The position numbers were made by a program, and so were the translations under genes. From the NCBI GenBank assembly GCA_000497835.1, contig KI547164.1, positions 950,278-994,008 of the forward strand: a stretch of DNA of 43,731 nucleotides, written 5' to 3'. Positions 24,708 through 32,167 of this stretch are shown one piece after another (position 1 is the first letter of the stretch; each line of letters starts with the position of its first letter). Source of the stretch: a gamma proteobacterium L18. GTDB lineage: Bacteria > Pseudomonadota > Gammaproteobacteria > Pseudomonadales > Pseudomonadaceae. A model generated the notes under the pieces. That model saw nothing but the letters and a program-made list of their open reading frames with translations, did no database searches and had not been told where the DNA came from.

Positions 24708-25648
24708 TGGCTTTTGCCTGGTTTGTGCGGGTTGAGGTAGGCGCGCAGTTGCTCGATCATTTCGGTTTGCGTGCTCAGGGAAATGATCAGCACCCGCAGC
24801 TTTTGCGCCAGGCGCTCCCAGCGGGCGATACGAGCTTCGCTCTGGGCACGGTAGGCCTGGCGCAGGTCGGGGTTGAGGGTGTCCAGCTCCAACTGGGCGC
24901 CGCGCTGGGCAAAACGCAACAGGCCAGCGGCGGGCAGGGCGTGGTCCAGCGGGTCGGACAGCGGTAATAGCAGCAGGTCGCAGTGGCGTGACAGCAGGCT
25001 CAACTGTTGCTCGGCAGCGTCGCTGAGCGAGCGCTCGTCGCAGATGATGAACGCCAGGCTGCCGGGGCGCAGCACCTCGCGGGCGCGACGTAGCGCCATG
25101 CTCAAGGCTTCGTCGTCATGGGGGCTGTCTGGGTGCAGCGACTGGTTGACCCGCACCAGGCGGTTGAGCAGTTGCAGCAGGCTTTGCTTGCTGCGCCGCG
25201 GTTTGACCTCGTAGAACTCGCCGCCGCCGTACACCAGGCCGCCGATGCGGTCGTTGTGGCCCAGGGCGGCCCAGCCGATCAAGGCTGCGGCCTGGGCGGC
25301 CAGCACCGACTTGAACATCAGGCCCGAGCCGAAGAACAGCCGCTGGCTTTGTTCCACCAGGATGTAGATGGGGCGCTCGCGCTCCTCGTGGAACAGCTTG
25401 GTGTGCGGCTCCTGGGTGCGCGCGGTGACGCGCCAGTCGATGCTGCGCACGTCGTCGCCGGCCTGGTAAACGCGCACCTGGTCGAAGTCCACACCGCGCC
25501 CGCGCAGCTTGGAGTGGTGCAGGCCAATCAGCGGGCTGCGCTGGCCGGGCGTGGAAAACAGCTGCACCTCGCGCACGCGGTGACGCATCTCGATCAGCTC
25601 GGCAAGGCTGACACGAATCCCGGGCGCGGGCTGCTGAGGGTTGGGCAT
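24704..25648 (-). CDS. DUF58 domain-containing protein
   Basis: 314 aa from ATG 25648, five bases after the moxR stop codon. The frame remains open upstream, but that extension overlaps moxR by over 200 bp and has arginine-rich, non-natural composition. The diagnostic DUF58 motif is GDDVRSIDWRVTARTQEPHT at about residue 65, followed by a VWA-like region (ERPIYILVEQSQRLFFGSG, LAFIICDERSL). DUF58 proteins act with MoxR ATPases and Bat proteins in inner-membrane-associated assemblies. Confidence 0.93.
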   Translation of the reverse strand: MPNPQQPAPGIRVSLAELIEMRHRVREVQLFSTPGQRSPLIGLHHSKLRGRGVDFDQVRVYQAGDDVRSIDWRVTARTQEPHTKLFHEERERPIYILVEQSQRLFFGSGLMFKSVLAAQAAALIGWAALGHNDRIGGLVYGGGEFYEVKPRRSKQSLLQLLNRLVRVNQSLHPDSPHDDEALSMALRRAREVLRPGSLAFIICDERSLSDAAEQQLSLLSRHCDLLLLPLSDPLDHALPAAGLLRFAQRGAQLELDTLNPDLRQAYRAQSEARIARWERLAQKLRVLIISLSTQTEMIEQLRAYLNPHKPGKSQ

Positions 25649-25653
25649 GGTGG

Positions 25654-26613
25654 TCAAGCGACGGCGACGACGTCGAGAATGCGCTGGATCACCCGATCCT
25701 GATCGATACCCGCGGCTTCCGCCTCGAAGGACAGGATGATGCGGTGGCGCAGCACGTCGAACAGCACCGCCTGGATGTCTTCCGGGCTGACGAAGTCGCG
25801 CCCGGCCAACCAGGCGTGGGCCCGTGCGCAGCGGTCCAGGGCAATGGAGCCGCGCGGACTGGCGCCGTAGGCGATCCATTCGGCCATCTCGGGGTCGAAT
25901 TTACTCGGCGTGCGCGTGGCCATCACCAATTGCACCAGGTATTCCTCCACGGCGTCGGCCATGTACAGCCCGAGGATTTCCTTGCGCGCGGCGAAGATGG
26001 CCTGCTGGCTGACGCGGCGCTCCGGCTTGGTCTCGCCATTGAGCGCCTCGCCGCGGGCCTGCTGCAGGATGCGCCGTTCGACGGCGGCGTCCGGGAAGCC
26101 GATTTTCACGTGCATCAGGAAACGGTCCAGCTGCGCCTCGGGCAGCGGGTAGGTGCCTTCCTGCTCGATAGGGTTCTGGGTGGCCATGACCAGAAACAGC
26201 GGCGACAGCTCGTAGGTGCTGCGGCCCACGCTGACCTGACGCTCGGCCATGGCCTCCAGCAGCGCCGACTGCACCTTGGCCGGTGCACGGTTGATCTCGT
26301 CGGCCAGCACCAGGTTGTGGAAGATCGGCCCCTGCTGGAACACGAAACTGCCGGTTTCCGGGCGATAGATCTCGGTGCCGGTGATGTCGGCGGGCAGCAG
26401 GTCGGGGGTGAACTGGATGCGATGGAACTGTGCTTCGATGCCTTCCGCCAGCTCTTTGATGGCCTTGGTCTTGGCCAGCCCAGGTGCGCCTTCGACCAGC
26501 ATGTGGCCGTCAGCCAGCAGCACGATCAGCAGGCGGTCGATCAGTTTTTCCTGGCCGAGGATCTGGGTGGAGAGAAAGGTTCGCAGCGCGATCAGCGCTT
26601 CACGATGTTCCAT
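25654..26613 (-). CDS. MoxR family AAA+ ATPase
   Basis: A 319-aa chaperone-like ATPase. Walker A is GAPGLAKTKAIKELAEGI near residue 40, Walker B is LVLADEINRAPAKVQ near 105, and sensor 1 is ATQNPIEQEGTYPLPEAQLD with arginine-finger region downstream. It is the first gene of the minus-strand run and probably drives maturation or metal insertion for the VWA proteins encoded behind it; that function is inferred from the family. AGGA stands upstream of the ATG. Confidence 0.95.
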   Translation of the reverse strand: MEHREALIALRTFLSTQILGQEKLIDRLLIVLLADGHMLVEGAPGLAKTKAIKELAEGIEAQFHRIQFTPDLLPADITGTEIYRPETGSFVFQQGPIFHNLVLADEINRAPAKVQSALLEAMAERQVSVGRSTYELSPLFLVMATQNPIEQEGTYPLPEAQLDRFLMHVKIGFPDAAVERRILQQARGEALNGETKPERRVSQQAIFAARKEILGLYMADAVEEYLVQLVMATRTPSKFDPEMAEWIAYGASPRGSIALDRCARAHAWLAGRDFVSPEDIQAVLFDVLRHRIILSFEAEAAGIDQDRVIQRILDVVAVA

Positions 26614-26765
26614 CGATGAAGGTTCCTGGAGAAGGTGACCGGGTACGCCAAGATAACGCCCGGGCCGGGGGCATTACTTTAATCTATCCGGGCCTTGCAG
26701 GACTAACGCTGACAGCAAATTCTTTACGGTTTGCGGTTGGGGAATTCAAGGGTTCTACCCAATCC

Positions 26766-26870
26766 GTAGCAGCAACTGTCTTGTGGAGATACACACTGTG
26801 GGAGCAAAGCTTGCTCGCGAGGCGCCGGCACTGACGCCATCGCGAGCAAGCTTTGCTCCCACAGTGTGTG
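26766..26870. repeat. Composite repeat: GTAGCAGCAACTG element plus REP family 2 pair
   Basis: GTAGCAGCAACTGTCTTGTG at 26766 is followed by CACTGTGGGAGCAAAGCTTG and, after about 20 bases, the opposite arm CGCGAGCAAGCTTTGCTCCC. The same order of parts occurs at 31876-31979. It lies between moxR and the small exported-protein gene. The rest of 26614-26896 shows no gene. Confidence 0.8.
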
Positions 26871-26896
26871 CCCCGCCGCGCGGTGCATCCCGCGGT

Positions 26897-27208
26897 TCAG
26901 GGTTTGCTGGTGGTGCTCGACGGGCTGTCGGGCTTGGTGTTGCTGTTGCCCATGGAGCTGCCTTCCGGGTTGCCGCCCACCGGTTTGATCGGTTGGCTGC
27001 CGGCGGGCATGTTGGGCGCCGCCGAACCGTCGGTGTTGCCGTTTTGCATGCGTGTGCCGGTGCCGCTTGGCACGCCAACTTCCGCAGGCGTGGTGCCGAT
27101 GGCGCCGTTGGGGTTGGCCGGGTTGGTGGGGCCGGTGCTGTCATCGGCGTAAGCGCCTGCGCTTAGCAGGGTGGTCAGGGCCAGGGCGGCCCAGCGAGAG
27201 GTATTCAT
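26897..27208 (-). CDS. Small exported low-complexity protein, 103 aa
   Basis: Start ATG 27208 has AGGAGA at an ideal distance; an upstream in-frame ATG at 27226 would place the ribosome site inside the gene. Residues 1-22 are a Sec signal (WAALALTTLLSAGAYA-D). The mature chain is unstructured and rich in Pro, Gly, Asn, Ser and Thr (TGPTNPANPNGAIGTTPAEV at the start, SNTKPDSPSSTTSKP at the end). No family or function recognised; it would be a periplasmic or secreted disordered polypeptide. Confidence 0.72.
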   Translation of the reverse strand: MNTSRWAALALTTLLSAGAYADDSTGPTNPANPNGAIGTTPAEVGVPSGTGTRMQNGNTDGSAAPNMPAGSQPIKPVGGNPEGSSMGNSNTKPDSPSSTTSKP

Positions 27209-27286
27209 GAACAGTCTCCTTTTCATGATCGCTACAGGCGTTGGGCCATGGCGCTGCGCCCATGGTGCCCACGGGCCGACCAGCGG

Positions 27287-27316
27287 TTGACGGTGCTGGG
27301 CCGGGCGCGCTATGTT
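27287..27316 (+). promoter_or_regulatory. Candidate promoter of the ilvA leader
   Basis: TTGACG (27287-27292) and TATGTT (27311-27316) are separated by 18 bases and lie eight bases before the leader peptide start, so the start site would fall at or just after the leader ATG only if it is at its 5' edge. The short distance makes this uncertain. Confidence 0.3.
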
Positions 27317-27323
27317 TCAAGGC

Positions 27324-27392
27324 ATGAACGCATTCCCGTCGCAGCTGGCCATGAGCATTATTATTACCGCCATTCCTCATCTGGCGGGCTAG
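27324..27392 (+). CDS. Isoleucine-rich leader peptide of the ilvA attenuator
   Basis: A 22-codon frame. After MNAFPSQLAM come AGC ATT ATT ATT ACC GCC ATT, that is SIIITAI, and it ends HLAG before TAG. Three consecutive Ile codons plus a fourth nearby, immediately upstream of an intrinsic terminator and an isoleucine-biosynthesis gene, are the classic layout of ribosome-mediated attenuation. When charged tRNA-Ile is short the ribosome stalls in the Ile codons and the terminator fails to form (established mechanism for ilv leaders; applied here by inference). Confidence 0.72.
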   Translation: MNAFPSQLAMSIIITAIPHLAG

Positions 27393-27405
27393 CTGCTGCA
27401 CCCAA

Positions 27406-27428
27406 ACCCGCCCTTGTGGCGGGTTTTT
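27406..27428 (+). terminator. Attenuator terminator ahead of ilvA
   Basis: Stem ACCCGCC/GGCGGGT with a five-base loop and a following TTTT, 13 bases after the leader stop and 44 bases before the threonine dehydratase ATG. Its position inside the 5' leader, not at the end of a gene, indicates a regulatory terminator. Confidence 0.8.
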
Positions 27429-27471
27429 CCTGAACGTCACAGGGCTCCGATCACCGCACCGGAGACGCCCC

Positions 27472-28482
27472 ATGAGTGACACCGACACCGCCCAGCTGGC
27501 CTATTACGCCCGCAAGACCCTGGAAGCCAAGGTCTACGACCTGGCCATCGAGACCCCGTTGCAGGTGGCCGCTGCCTTGTCCCTGCGCCTGGGCAACCGC
27601 ATCCTGCTCAAGCGTGAAGACCTGCAACCCACTTACTCCTTCAAGATCCGTGGCGCCTGCAACAAGCTGGCGCAGCTGACGGCGGCCGAGCGCGCGGCGG
27701 GCGTGGTCACTGCGTCGGCAGGCAACCACGCCCAGGGCGTGGCGCTGGCAGCGCGGGAGCTGGGTATCAAGGCAACCATCGTAATGCCGCACACTACCCC
27801 GCAGTTGAAGATCGACGGCGTGCTGTCGCGCGGCGGCAACGCCGTGCTGCACGGCGCCGCCTTCCCCCAGGCCCTGGCCCATGCGCTGGAACTGGCCAAG
27901 GACGGCATGACCTTCGTGCCGCCCTTCGACGACCCGGACGTGATCGCCGGGCAGGGCACCGTGGCCATGGAGATATTGCGCCAGCAACCCGACCAACTGG
28001 ACGCCATCTTCGTGCCGGTGGGCGGCGGTGGACTGATCGCTGGCATCGCCGCCTACGTCAAATACCTGCGCCCGCAGATCCGCGTCATCGGCGTCGAGTC
28101 CGAGGGGTCCAATTGCTTGCAAGCGGCCATGGCGGCAGGGGAGCGGGTGGTGCTGGGTCAGGTGGACACCTTCGCCGACGGCGTGGCGGTGGCGCAGATC
28201 GGTGCCCATTGCTTCGACATCTGTCGTCGCTGGGTGGACGAGGTGATCCCGGTGAGCAATGACGAACTGGGCGCGGCGATCAAGGATATCTACGATGACA
28301 CGCGCTCCATCACCGAACCTTCGGGGGCGTTGGCGGTGGCGGGGATCAAGCGGTACGTGGCGACGCGAGGAGTGCGCGGGCAGACGCTGGTGGCGATCGA
28401 TTCGGGCGCGAATGTGAATTTCGATCGGCTGGGGGATTTTGCCGAGCGGGCGGTGCGGTGGGGTGCTCGGGAGGCTATTTAG
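27472..28482 (+). CDS. ilvA: Threonine dehydratase (threonine ammonia-lyase), catalytic domain only
   Basis: A 336-aa PLP enzyme that turns threonine into 2-oxobutanoate, the first step to isoleucine. PLP lysine K58 lies in YSFKIRGACNKL; TASAGNHAQGVALAA and PVGGGGLIAGIAAYVKYL bind substrate and phosphate. The chain ends FDRLGDFAERAVRWGAREAI, exactly where the catalytic domain ends in long IlvA, and the two ACT-like domains that bind isoleucine are absent (full-length enzymes are about 500 aa). No frameshifted ACT coding is seen behind the stop, which runs straight into a REP element. Control is therefore probably through the leader and attenuator upstream. A serine/threonine dehydratase used for catabolism is the alternative, but the Ile leader argues for biosynthesis. 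Confidence 0.9.
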   Translation: MSDTDTAQLAYYARKTLEAKVYDLAIETPLQVAAALSLRLGNRILLKREDLQPTYSFKIRGACNKLAQLTAAERAAGVVTASAGNHAQGVALAARELGIKATIVMPHTTPQLKIDGVLSRGGNAVLHGAAFPQALAHALELAKDGMTFVPPFDDPDVIAGQGTVAMEILRQQPDQLDAIFVPVGGGGLIAGIAAYVKYLRPQIRVIGVESEGSNCLQAAMAAGERVVLGQVDTFADGVAVAQIGAHCFDICRRWVDEVIPVSNDELGAAIKDIYDDTRSITEPSGALAVAGIKRYVATRGVRGQTLVAIDSGANVNFDRLGDFAERAVRWGAREAI

Positions 28483-28485
28483 ACG

Positions 28486-28574
28486 TGTGGGAGCGGGCTC
28501 TGCCCGCGAAAAGGTCGACGCGTTAACTCAGTATCTACGCGTCGTTCTTTTCGCGGGCAGAGCCCGCTCCCACA
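28486..28574. repeat. REP family 3 REPIN between convergent ilvA and gntP
   Basis: GTGGGAGCGGGCTCTGCCCG and its inverse CGGGCAGAGCCCGCTCCCAC flank about 40 bases. It separates the convergent genes and could act on the 3' ends of both transcripts. Other copies: 33518, 35069, 40907. Confidence 0.88.
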
Positions 28575-28577
28575 GGG

Positions 28578-29930
28578 TTAGACGACCAGCGACAACAGCA
28601 TGATAAACGCCAACGCCACCACGGACAGGATGGTTTCCATCATGCTCCAGGTCTTGAAGGTTTCCGCCACGGTCATGTTGAAGTACTGCTTCACCAGCCA
28701 GAAACCGGCGTCGTTCACGTGGGACAGGATCACCGAACCGGCACCGGCAGCCAGCACCAGCAATTCACGCGGCACGCCCGGAATCAGGTCAACCACCGGC
28801 GCAACAATACCGGCACCGGTGATGGTGGCCACGGTCGCGGAACCGGTAGCGATACGAATCACCGCCGCCACCAGCCAGGCCAGCAGAATCGGCGACACAT
28901 GGGCCTGCACGGCCATCTCGCCGATCACGTTGCCCACACCGGTGTCCACCAGCATCTGCTTGAAGCCGCCACCGGCGCCCACGATCAGAATGATCGCTGC
29001 GGTCGGTGCCAGGCTCTGGTCCAGCAGCTTCATGATTTTCGCGCGGTCGAAACCACGGGCAAAACCGAAGGTGTAGAAGGCCAGCAGCAGGGCGGCCAGC
29101 AGGGCGGTGATCGGGTGACCGATCAGGTCCATCCACTGACGGAAGATGTGATCCGCCGGCACGAACACGTCGGCGAAGGTTTTCAGTAGCATCAGGAACA
29201 CCGGCAGCAGCACGGTGATCAGGGTCACGCTGAAGCTGGGCAGGTTCTCGTGCTGCGATTCCTTGGCGATCTGGTCCATCAGTTCGGTGGACGGGTTGCC
29301 CGGCACGTACTTGGAGATGAAGCTGCCGAACAGCGGGCCGGCGATGACGGCCGTCGGCAGGCCGACGATCAGACCGTAGAAAATGGTCTTGCCGATGTCA
29401 GCCTTGAAGATGCCGATGGCCAGCAGCGGGCCCGGGTGCGGTGGCACCAGGCCGTGGACCACGGACAGGCCGGCCAGCAGCGGGATACCGATCTTGACCA
29501 GCGACACGCCCGAACGCCGGGCAACGATGAACACCAGCGGGATCAGCAGCACGAAGCCGATTTCGAAGAACAGCGGGATGCCCACCAGGAAGGCCGAGCA
29601 CATCATGGCCCAGTGCACTTTCTGTTTGCCGAAGGCGCGGATCAACGTTTGCGCGATCTGGTCGGCGCCGCCCGAGTCGGCCATCAGCTTGCCCAGCATG
29701 GTGCCCAGGGCCAGCACGATGCCGACGAAGCCCAGCACGCCGCCGAAGCCGTCCTGGAAGGATTTCATCACCTTGGCCACCGGCATGCCGGACGTCAGCC
29801 CCAGGAAGCCTGCGGCGATGGTCAGCGCCACGAAGGGGTGGATCTTGAATTTGGTGATCAGCAGTACCAGGCCGACGATGGTAATCAGCGCGTCGAGCAG
29901 CAGGTAGGTGTTAGTCGGTAGACCCAGCAT
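28578..29930 (-). CDS. gntP: Gluconate:H+ symporter (GntP family)
   Basis: A 450-aa protein with 12-14 hydrophobic helices and GntP landmarks: GFLGLTSGMPVAKVMKSFQD, VLALGTMLGKLMADSGGADQ, GLVPPHPGPLLAIGIFKAD, and SHVNDAGFWLVKQYFNMTVA near the C-terminus. It brings in gluconate, which gluconokinase then phosphorylates to 6-phosphogluconate. It lies 74 bp downstream of gntK, and that gap holds a 15-base element shared with the gntR-gntK intergenic region, so it is likely to be controlled by GntR both through readthrough and at its own promoter. Confidence 0.93.
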   Translation of the reverse strand: MLGLPTNTYLLLDALITIVGLVLLITKFKIHPFVALTIAAGFLGLTSGMPVAKVMKSFQDGFGGVLGFVGIVLALGTMLGKLMADSGGADQIAQTLIRAFGKQKVHWAMMCSAFLVGIPLFFEIGFVLLIPLVFIVARRSGVSLVKIGIPLLAGLSVVHGLVPPHPGPLLAIGIFKADIGKTIFYGLIVGLPTAVIAGPLFGSFISKYVPGNPSTELMDQIAKESQHENLPSFSVTLITVLLPVFLMLLKTFADVFVPADHIFRQWMDLIGHPITALLAALLLAFYTFGFARGFDRAKIMKLLDQSLAPTAAIILIVGAGGGFKQMLVDTGVGNVIGEMAVQAHVSPILLAWLVAAVIRIATGSATVATITGAGIVAPVVDLIPGVPRELLVLAAGAGSVILSHVNDAGFWLVKQYFNMTVAETFKTWSMMETILSVVALAFIMLLSLVV

Positions 29931-29973
29931 CGGGGTATGCCTCTTCTTGTTGTGGTCGGAGCAATACTAGTTG

Positions 29974-29988
29974 AGGTAGCGCTGTCTT
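29974..29988 (-). promoter_or_regulatory. Candidate GntR operator upstream of gntP
   Basis: On the minus strand this reads AAGACAGCGCTACCT, identical to the sequence at 30690-30704 on the plus strand. It contains the AGCGCT core reported for the Pseudomonas aeruginosa GntR operator, and lies in the gntK-gntP gap 44 bases before the gntP start. Confidence 0.6.
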
Positions 29989-30004
29989 GGGCGGGCTCAT
30001 GAAA

Positions 30005-30541
30005 TCAGGCCGACTGCGACAGCGAGTCGTCTTGGTTGTGCAGCCAGGCGTCGACCTTGTCGGCCAGGGTGGCGATGGGCAGCGTCGCGTCCAGTGGCAG
30101 GGTCAACACTTCGCCGCGGGGCGATTCCAGGGTGGCGAACTGGCTGTCGATCAGGCTGGCCGGCATGAAATGGCCCGGGCGGTGGGAAACGCGGTCAGCT
30201 GCTTCCTCGCGGGTCAATTCCAGGAACACGAAGCCAAGGTTAGGCACGGCCGCGCGCAACTTGTCGCGATAAGCCAGCTTGAGGGCCGAACAGGTCAGGA
30301 TCGCGCGCTCGCCGCTGGCCACGCACGCACTCATTTCCTCGCCGAGGCGGGTCAGCCAGCCGGCGCGGTCATCGTCGTTGAGGGGGATACCAGCAGACAT
30401 TTTTTCGATATTGGCGGCAGGGTGGAAAACGTCACCTTCAATCAGGCGACCTCCGCTACGGTGACAGATGGCATCGCCGACGCTGCTCTTGCCGCAGCCC
30501 GCAACACCCATCACCACGATCGCGGAAAGAGGGAAAACCAT
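30005..30541 (-). CDS. gntK: Gluconokinase
   Basis: A 178-aa cytosolic kinase that makes 6-phosphogluconate from gluconate and ATP. P-loop is GVAGCGKSS at residues 12-20. Family motifs are LIEGDVFHPAANIEKMSAGI, PLNDDDRAGWL, and CSALKLAYRD for substrate binding, with RPGHFMPASLIDSQFATLE near the C-terminus. Divergent from gntR; the shared 207-bp region contains two palindromic elements. Confidence 0.96.
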   Translation of the reverse strand: MVFPLSAIVVMGVAGCGKSSVGDAICHRSGGRLIEGDVFHPAANIEKMSAGIPLNDDDRAGWLTRLGEEMSACVASGERAILTCSALKLAYRDKLRAAVPNLGFVFLELTREEAADRVSHRPGHFMPASLIDSQFATLESPRGEVLTLPLDATLPIATLADKVDAWLHNQDDSLSQSA

Positions 30542-30658
30542 CGGTATCTCCTGCAGGAACAGCGCGTGCAGGGGATCCTTGGAAGGCTACCCCGGCGGCT
30601 ACTGCGCCCTGATCTTATTGATATGTTTTGAGCAGCCCTTGCTCGGGGAGTTGCACAC

Positions 30659-30675
30659 GATGAAATAATTTCATC
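30659..30675. promoter_or_regulatory. Palindrome GATGAAATAATTTCATC between gntK and gntR
   Basis: Perfect 8-base arms around one central base. It may be an operator for a second regulator or part of the gntR promoter. It does not resemble the 15-base GntR-type element beside it. Confidence 0.4.
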
Positions 30676-30689
30676 ATTGCCCTGTGCTA

Positions 30690-30704
30690 AAGACAGCGCT
30701 ACCT
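30690..30704 (+). promoter_or_regulatory. Candidate GntR operator in the gntK-gntR intergenic region
   Basis: AAGACAGCGCTACCT, identical to the minus-strand sequence at 29974-29988. It lies 45 bases before the gntR start and 149 bases before the gntK start. Two exact copies at the only two promoter regions of this cluster point to the cluster regulator. Confidence 0.6.
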
Positions 30705-30748
30705 TAGCCGCCACCCCTATTAATGGCAAGTCGAAAACAATAAGAACC

Positions 30749-31765
30749 ATGACCCGCACCGGCTCCCGCACTACCGGTCGCCCGACGCTTTCCGAGGTCG
30801 CACGGCTGTCCGGCGTTTCTCCCATTACGGCTTCCCGCGCCTTGCGGGGCGTGCCCACCGTGGCCCCGGAACTGGCCATGAAAGTGCACGAAGCCGCTCT
30901 ACAGCTGGGTTACGTGGCCAACCCGGCCGCCCGCGCACTGGCCTCGGCCCAGAGCCAGTCCATCGTGGTGTTGATCCCGTCGCTGTCCAACCAGTTGTTC
31001 ATCGACACCCTGGAAGCCATTCATGATGTGATGCGCCCACGGGGCCTGGAAGTGCTGATCGGCAACTCCCACTACGACATTCATGAAGAAGAAAACCTGA
31101 TCCGCAACTACCTGGCCTACCAGCCCAGGGGCATGCTGCTGACTGGCTTCGAGCGTACCGAGGCCTCGCGGCGCATGCTGGCGGCCAGCGGCGTGCCGCG
31201 GGTGCACATGATGGAACTGGACGCCACGCCGGGCATTGCCTCGGTGGGCTTTTCCCAGGAACAGGCCGGCGCCGTGGCTGCCCGGCACCTGCTCAGTCGT
31301 GGGCGCAAGCGTCTGGCCTACATTGCCGCGCAACTCGATCCCCGGGTATTGCAGCGGGGCGACGGCTTCCGCCAGGCCTTGCAGGCGGCGGGGTGTTTCG
31401 ACCCGGCGCTGCAATTGATGGCGCCGACGCCGTCGTCCATTGGACTGGGCGGTGAGCTGTTCAACGACCTGTTGCGTCGGCATCCGGATGTCGATGGCAT
31501 CTTCTTCTGCAACGACGACCTGGCCCAGGGCGCGATCCTTGAGGCTTCGCGTCAGGGCCTGAAGATTCCCGAGCAGGTGGCGATGGTCGGCTTCAACGAC
31601 CTGCCGGCCTCGGCCCACCTGGTGCCGCGCCTGACCTCCATCCGCACCCCGCGCGCGGCCATTGGCCGCCAGGCGGCACATTTGCTGCTGGGCCTGCTCG
31701 ACGGAAAACCGGCGGCGCAGGCCACCCAGGACCTGGGTTTCGAGTTGGTGGTGCGCGAAAGCTGA
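30749..31765 (+). CDS. gntR: LacI-family regulator GntR
   Basis: 338 aa from ATG 30749. An N-terminal LacI helix-turn-helix (PTLSEVARLSGVSPITASRA, then LGYVANPAARALAS hinge helix) is followed by a periplasmic-binding-type sensor domain (SIVVLIPSLSNQLFIDTLEA; DGIFFCNDDLAQGAILEASR; VAMVGFNDLPASAHLVPRLT). Divergent from gntK and preceded by the paired operator-like elements. In Pseudomonas this protein represses the gluconate genes and itself and is released by gluconate or 6-phosphogluconate (family knowledge). The ribosome site is weak, so an upstream non-ATG start is possible but would only lengthen the disordered N-terminus. Confidence 0.92.
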   Translation: MTRTGSRTTGRPTLSEVARLSGVSPITASRALRGVPTVAPELAMKVHEAALQLGYVANPAARALASAQSQSIVVLIPSLSNQLFIDTLEAIHDVMRPRGLEVLIGNSHYDIHEEENLIRNYLAYQPRGMLLTGFERTEASRRMLAASGVPRVHMMELDATPGIASVGFSQEQAGAVAARHLLSRGRKRLAYIAAQLDPRVLQRGDGFRQALQAAGCFDPALQLMAPTPSSIGLGGELFNDLLRRHPDVDGIFFCNDDLAQGAILEASRQGLKIPEQVAMVGFNDLPASAHLVPRLTSIRTPRAAIGRQAAHLLLGLLDGKPAAQATQDLGFELVVRES

Positions 31766-31782
31766 TTGCAGCGCTGCCGTTA

Positions 31783-31861
31783 AACCGCGTTGTCTGCATC
31801 GTGACTGAAGTCGGCTCCTACGCCGTCCGTGGTAGGAGCCGGCCTTGGCCGCGATGCAGAC
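31783..31861. repeat. REP family 1 REPIN, copy C
   Basis: ACCGCGTTGTCTGCATCG flank, then an arm ending GTCGGCTCCTAC, about 10 bases, and the opposite arm GTAGGAGCCGGCCTTGGCCG with GATGCAGAC. The flank is shared with copy D at 36851. Confidence 0.8.
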
Positions 31862-31875
31862 TTTTTGGGGGTGGT

Positions 31876-31979
31876 GTAGCAGCAACTGTCTTGTGGAGTT
31901 CACCACTGTGGGAGCAAAGCTTGCTCGCGATGGCGTCAGTGCGGGCCCCTCGCGAGCAAGCTTTGCTCCCACAGTGTGA
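31876..31979. repeat. Composite repeat: GTAGCAGCAACTG element plus REP family 2 pair
   Basis: The same order of parts as 26766-26870: GTAGCAGCAACTGTCTTGTG, then CACTGTGGGAGCAAAGCTTG, then the opposite arm CTCGCGAGCAAGCTTTGCTC. With copy C it fills most of the 402-base gap between gntR and the chemotaxis gene, where no gene is visible. Confidence 0.8.
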
Positions 31980-32167
31980 ACCCCGATTCCTGTCTACTGG
32001 CGCTTTGCTTGCAAGCCCGCCCACGCTGGCTATGCTCACCCGTTGAACCACCCAGCACAGGGAATGTCGCGCCCGCTTTCTCCCCCCAAGCCCCATTCCG
32101 TTCGTCGTGCCCCGAAGTGCGTTGTTTCTGCTGTTAACAGTAACGTGACGCTTGAGGTCTTCGAACC

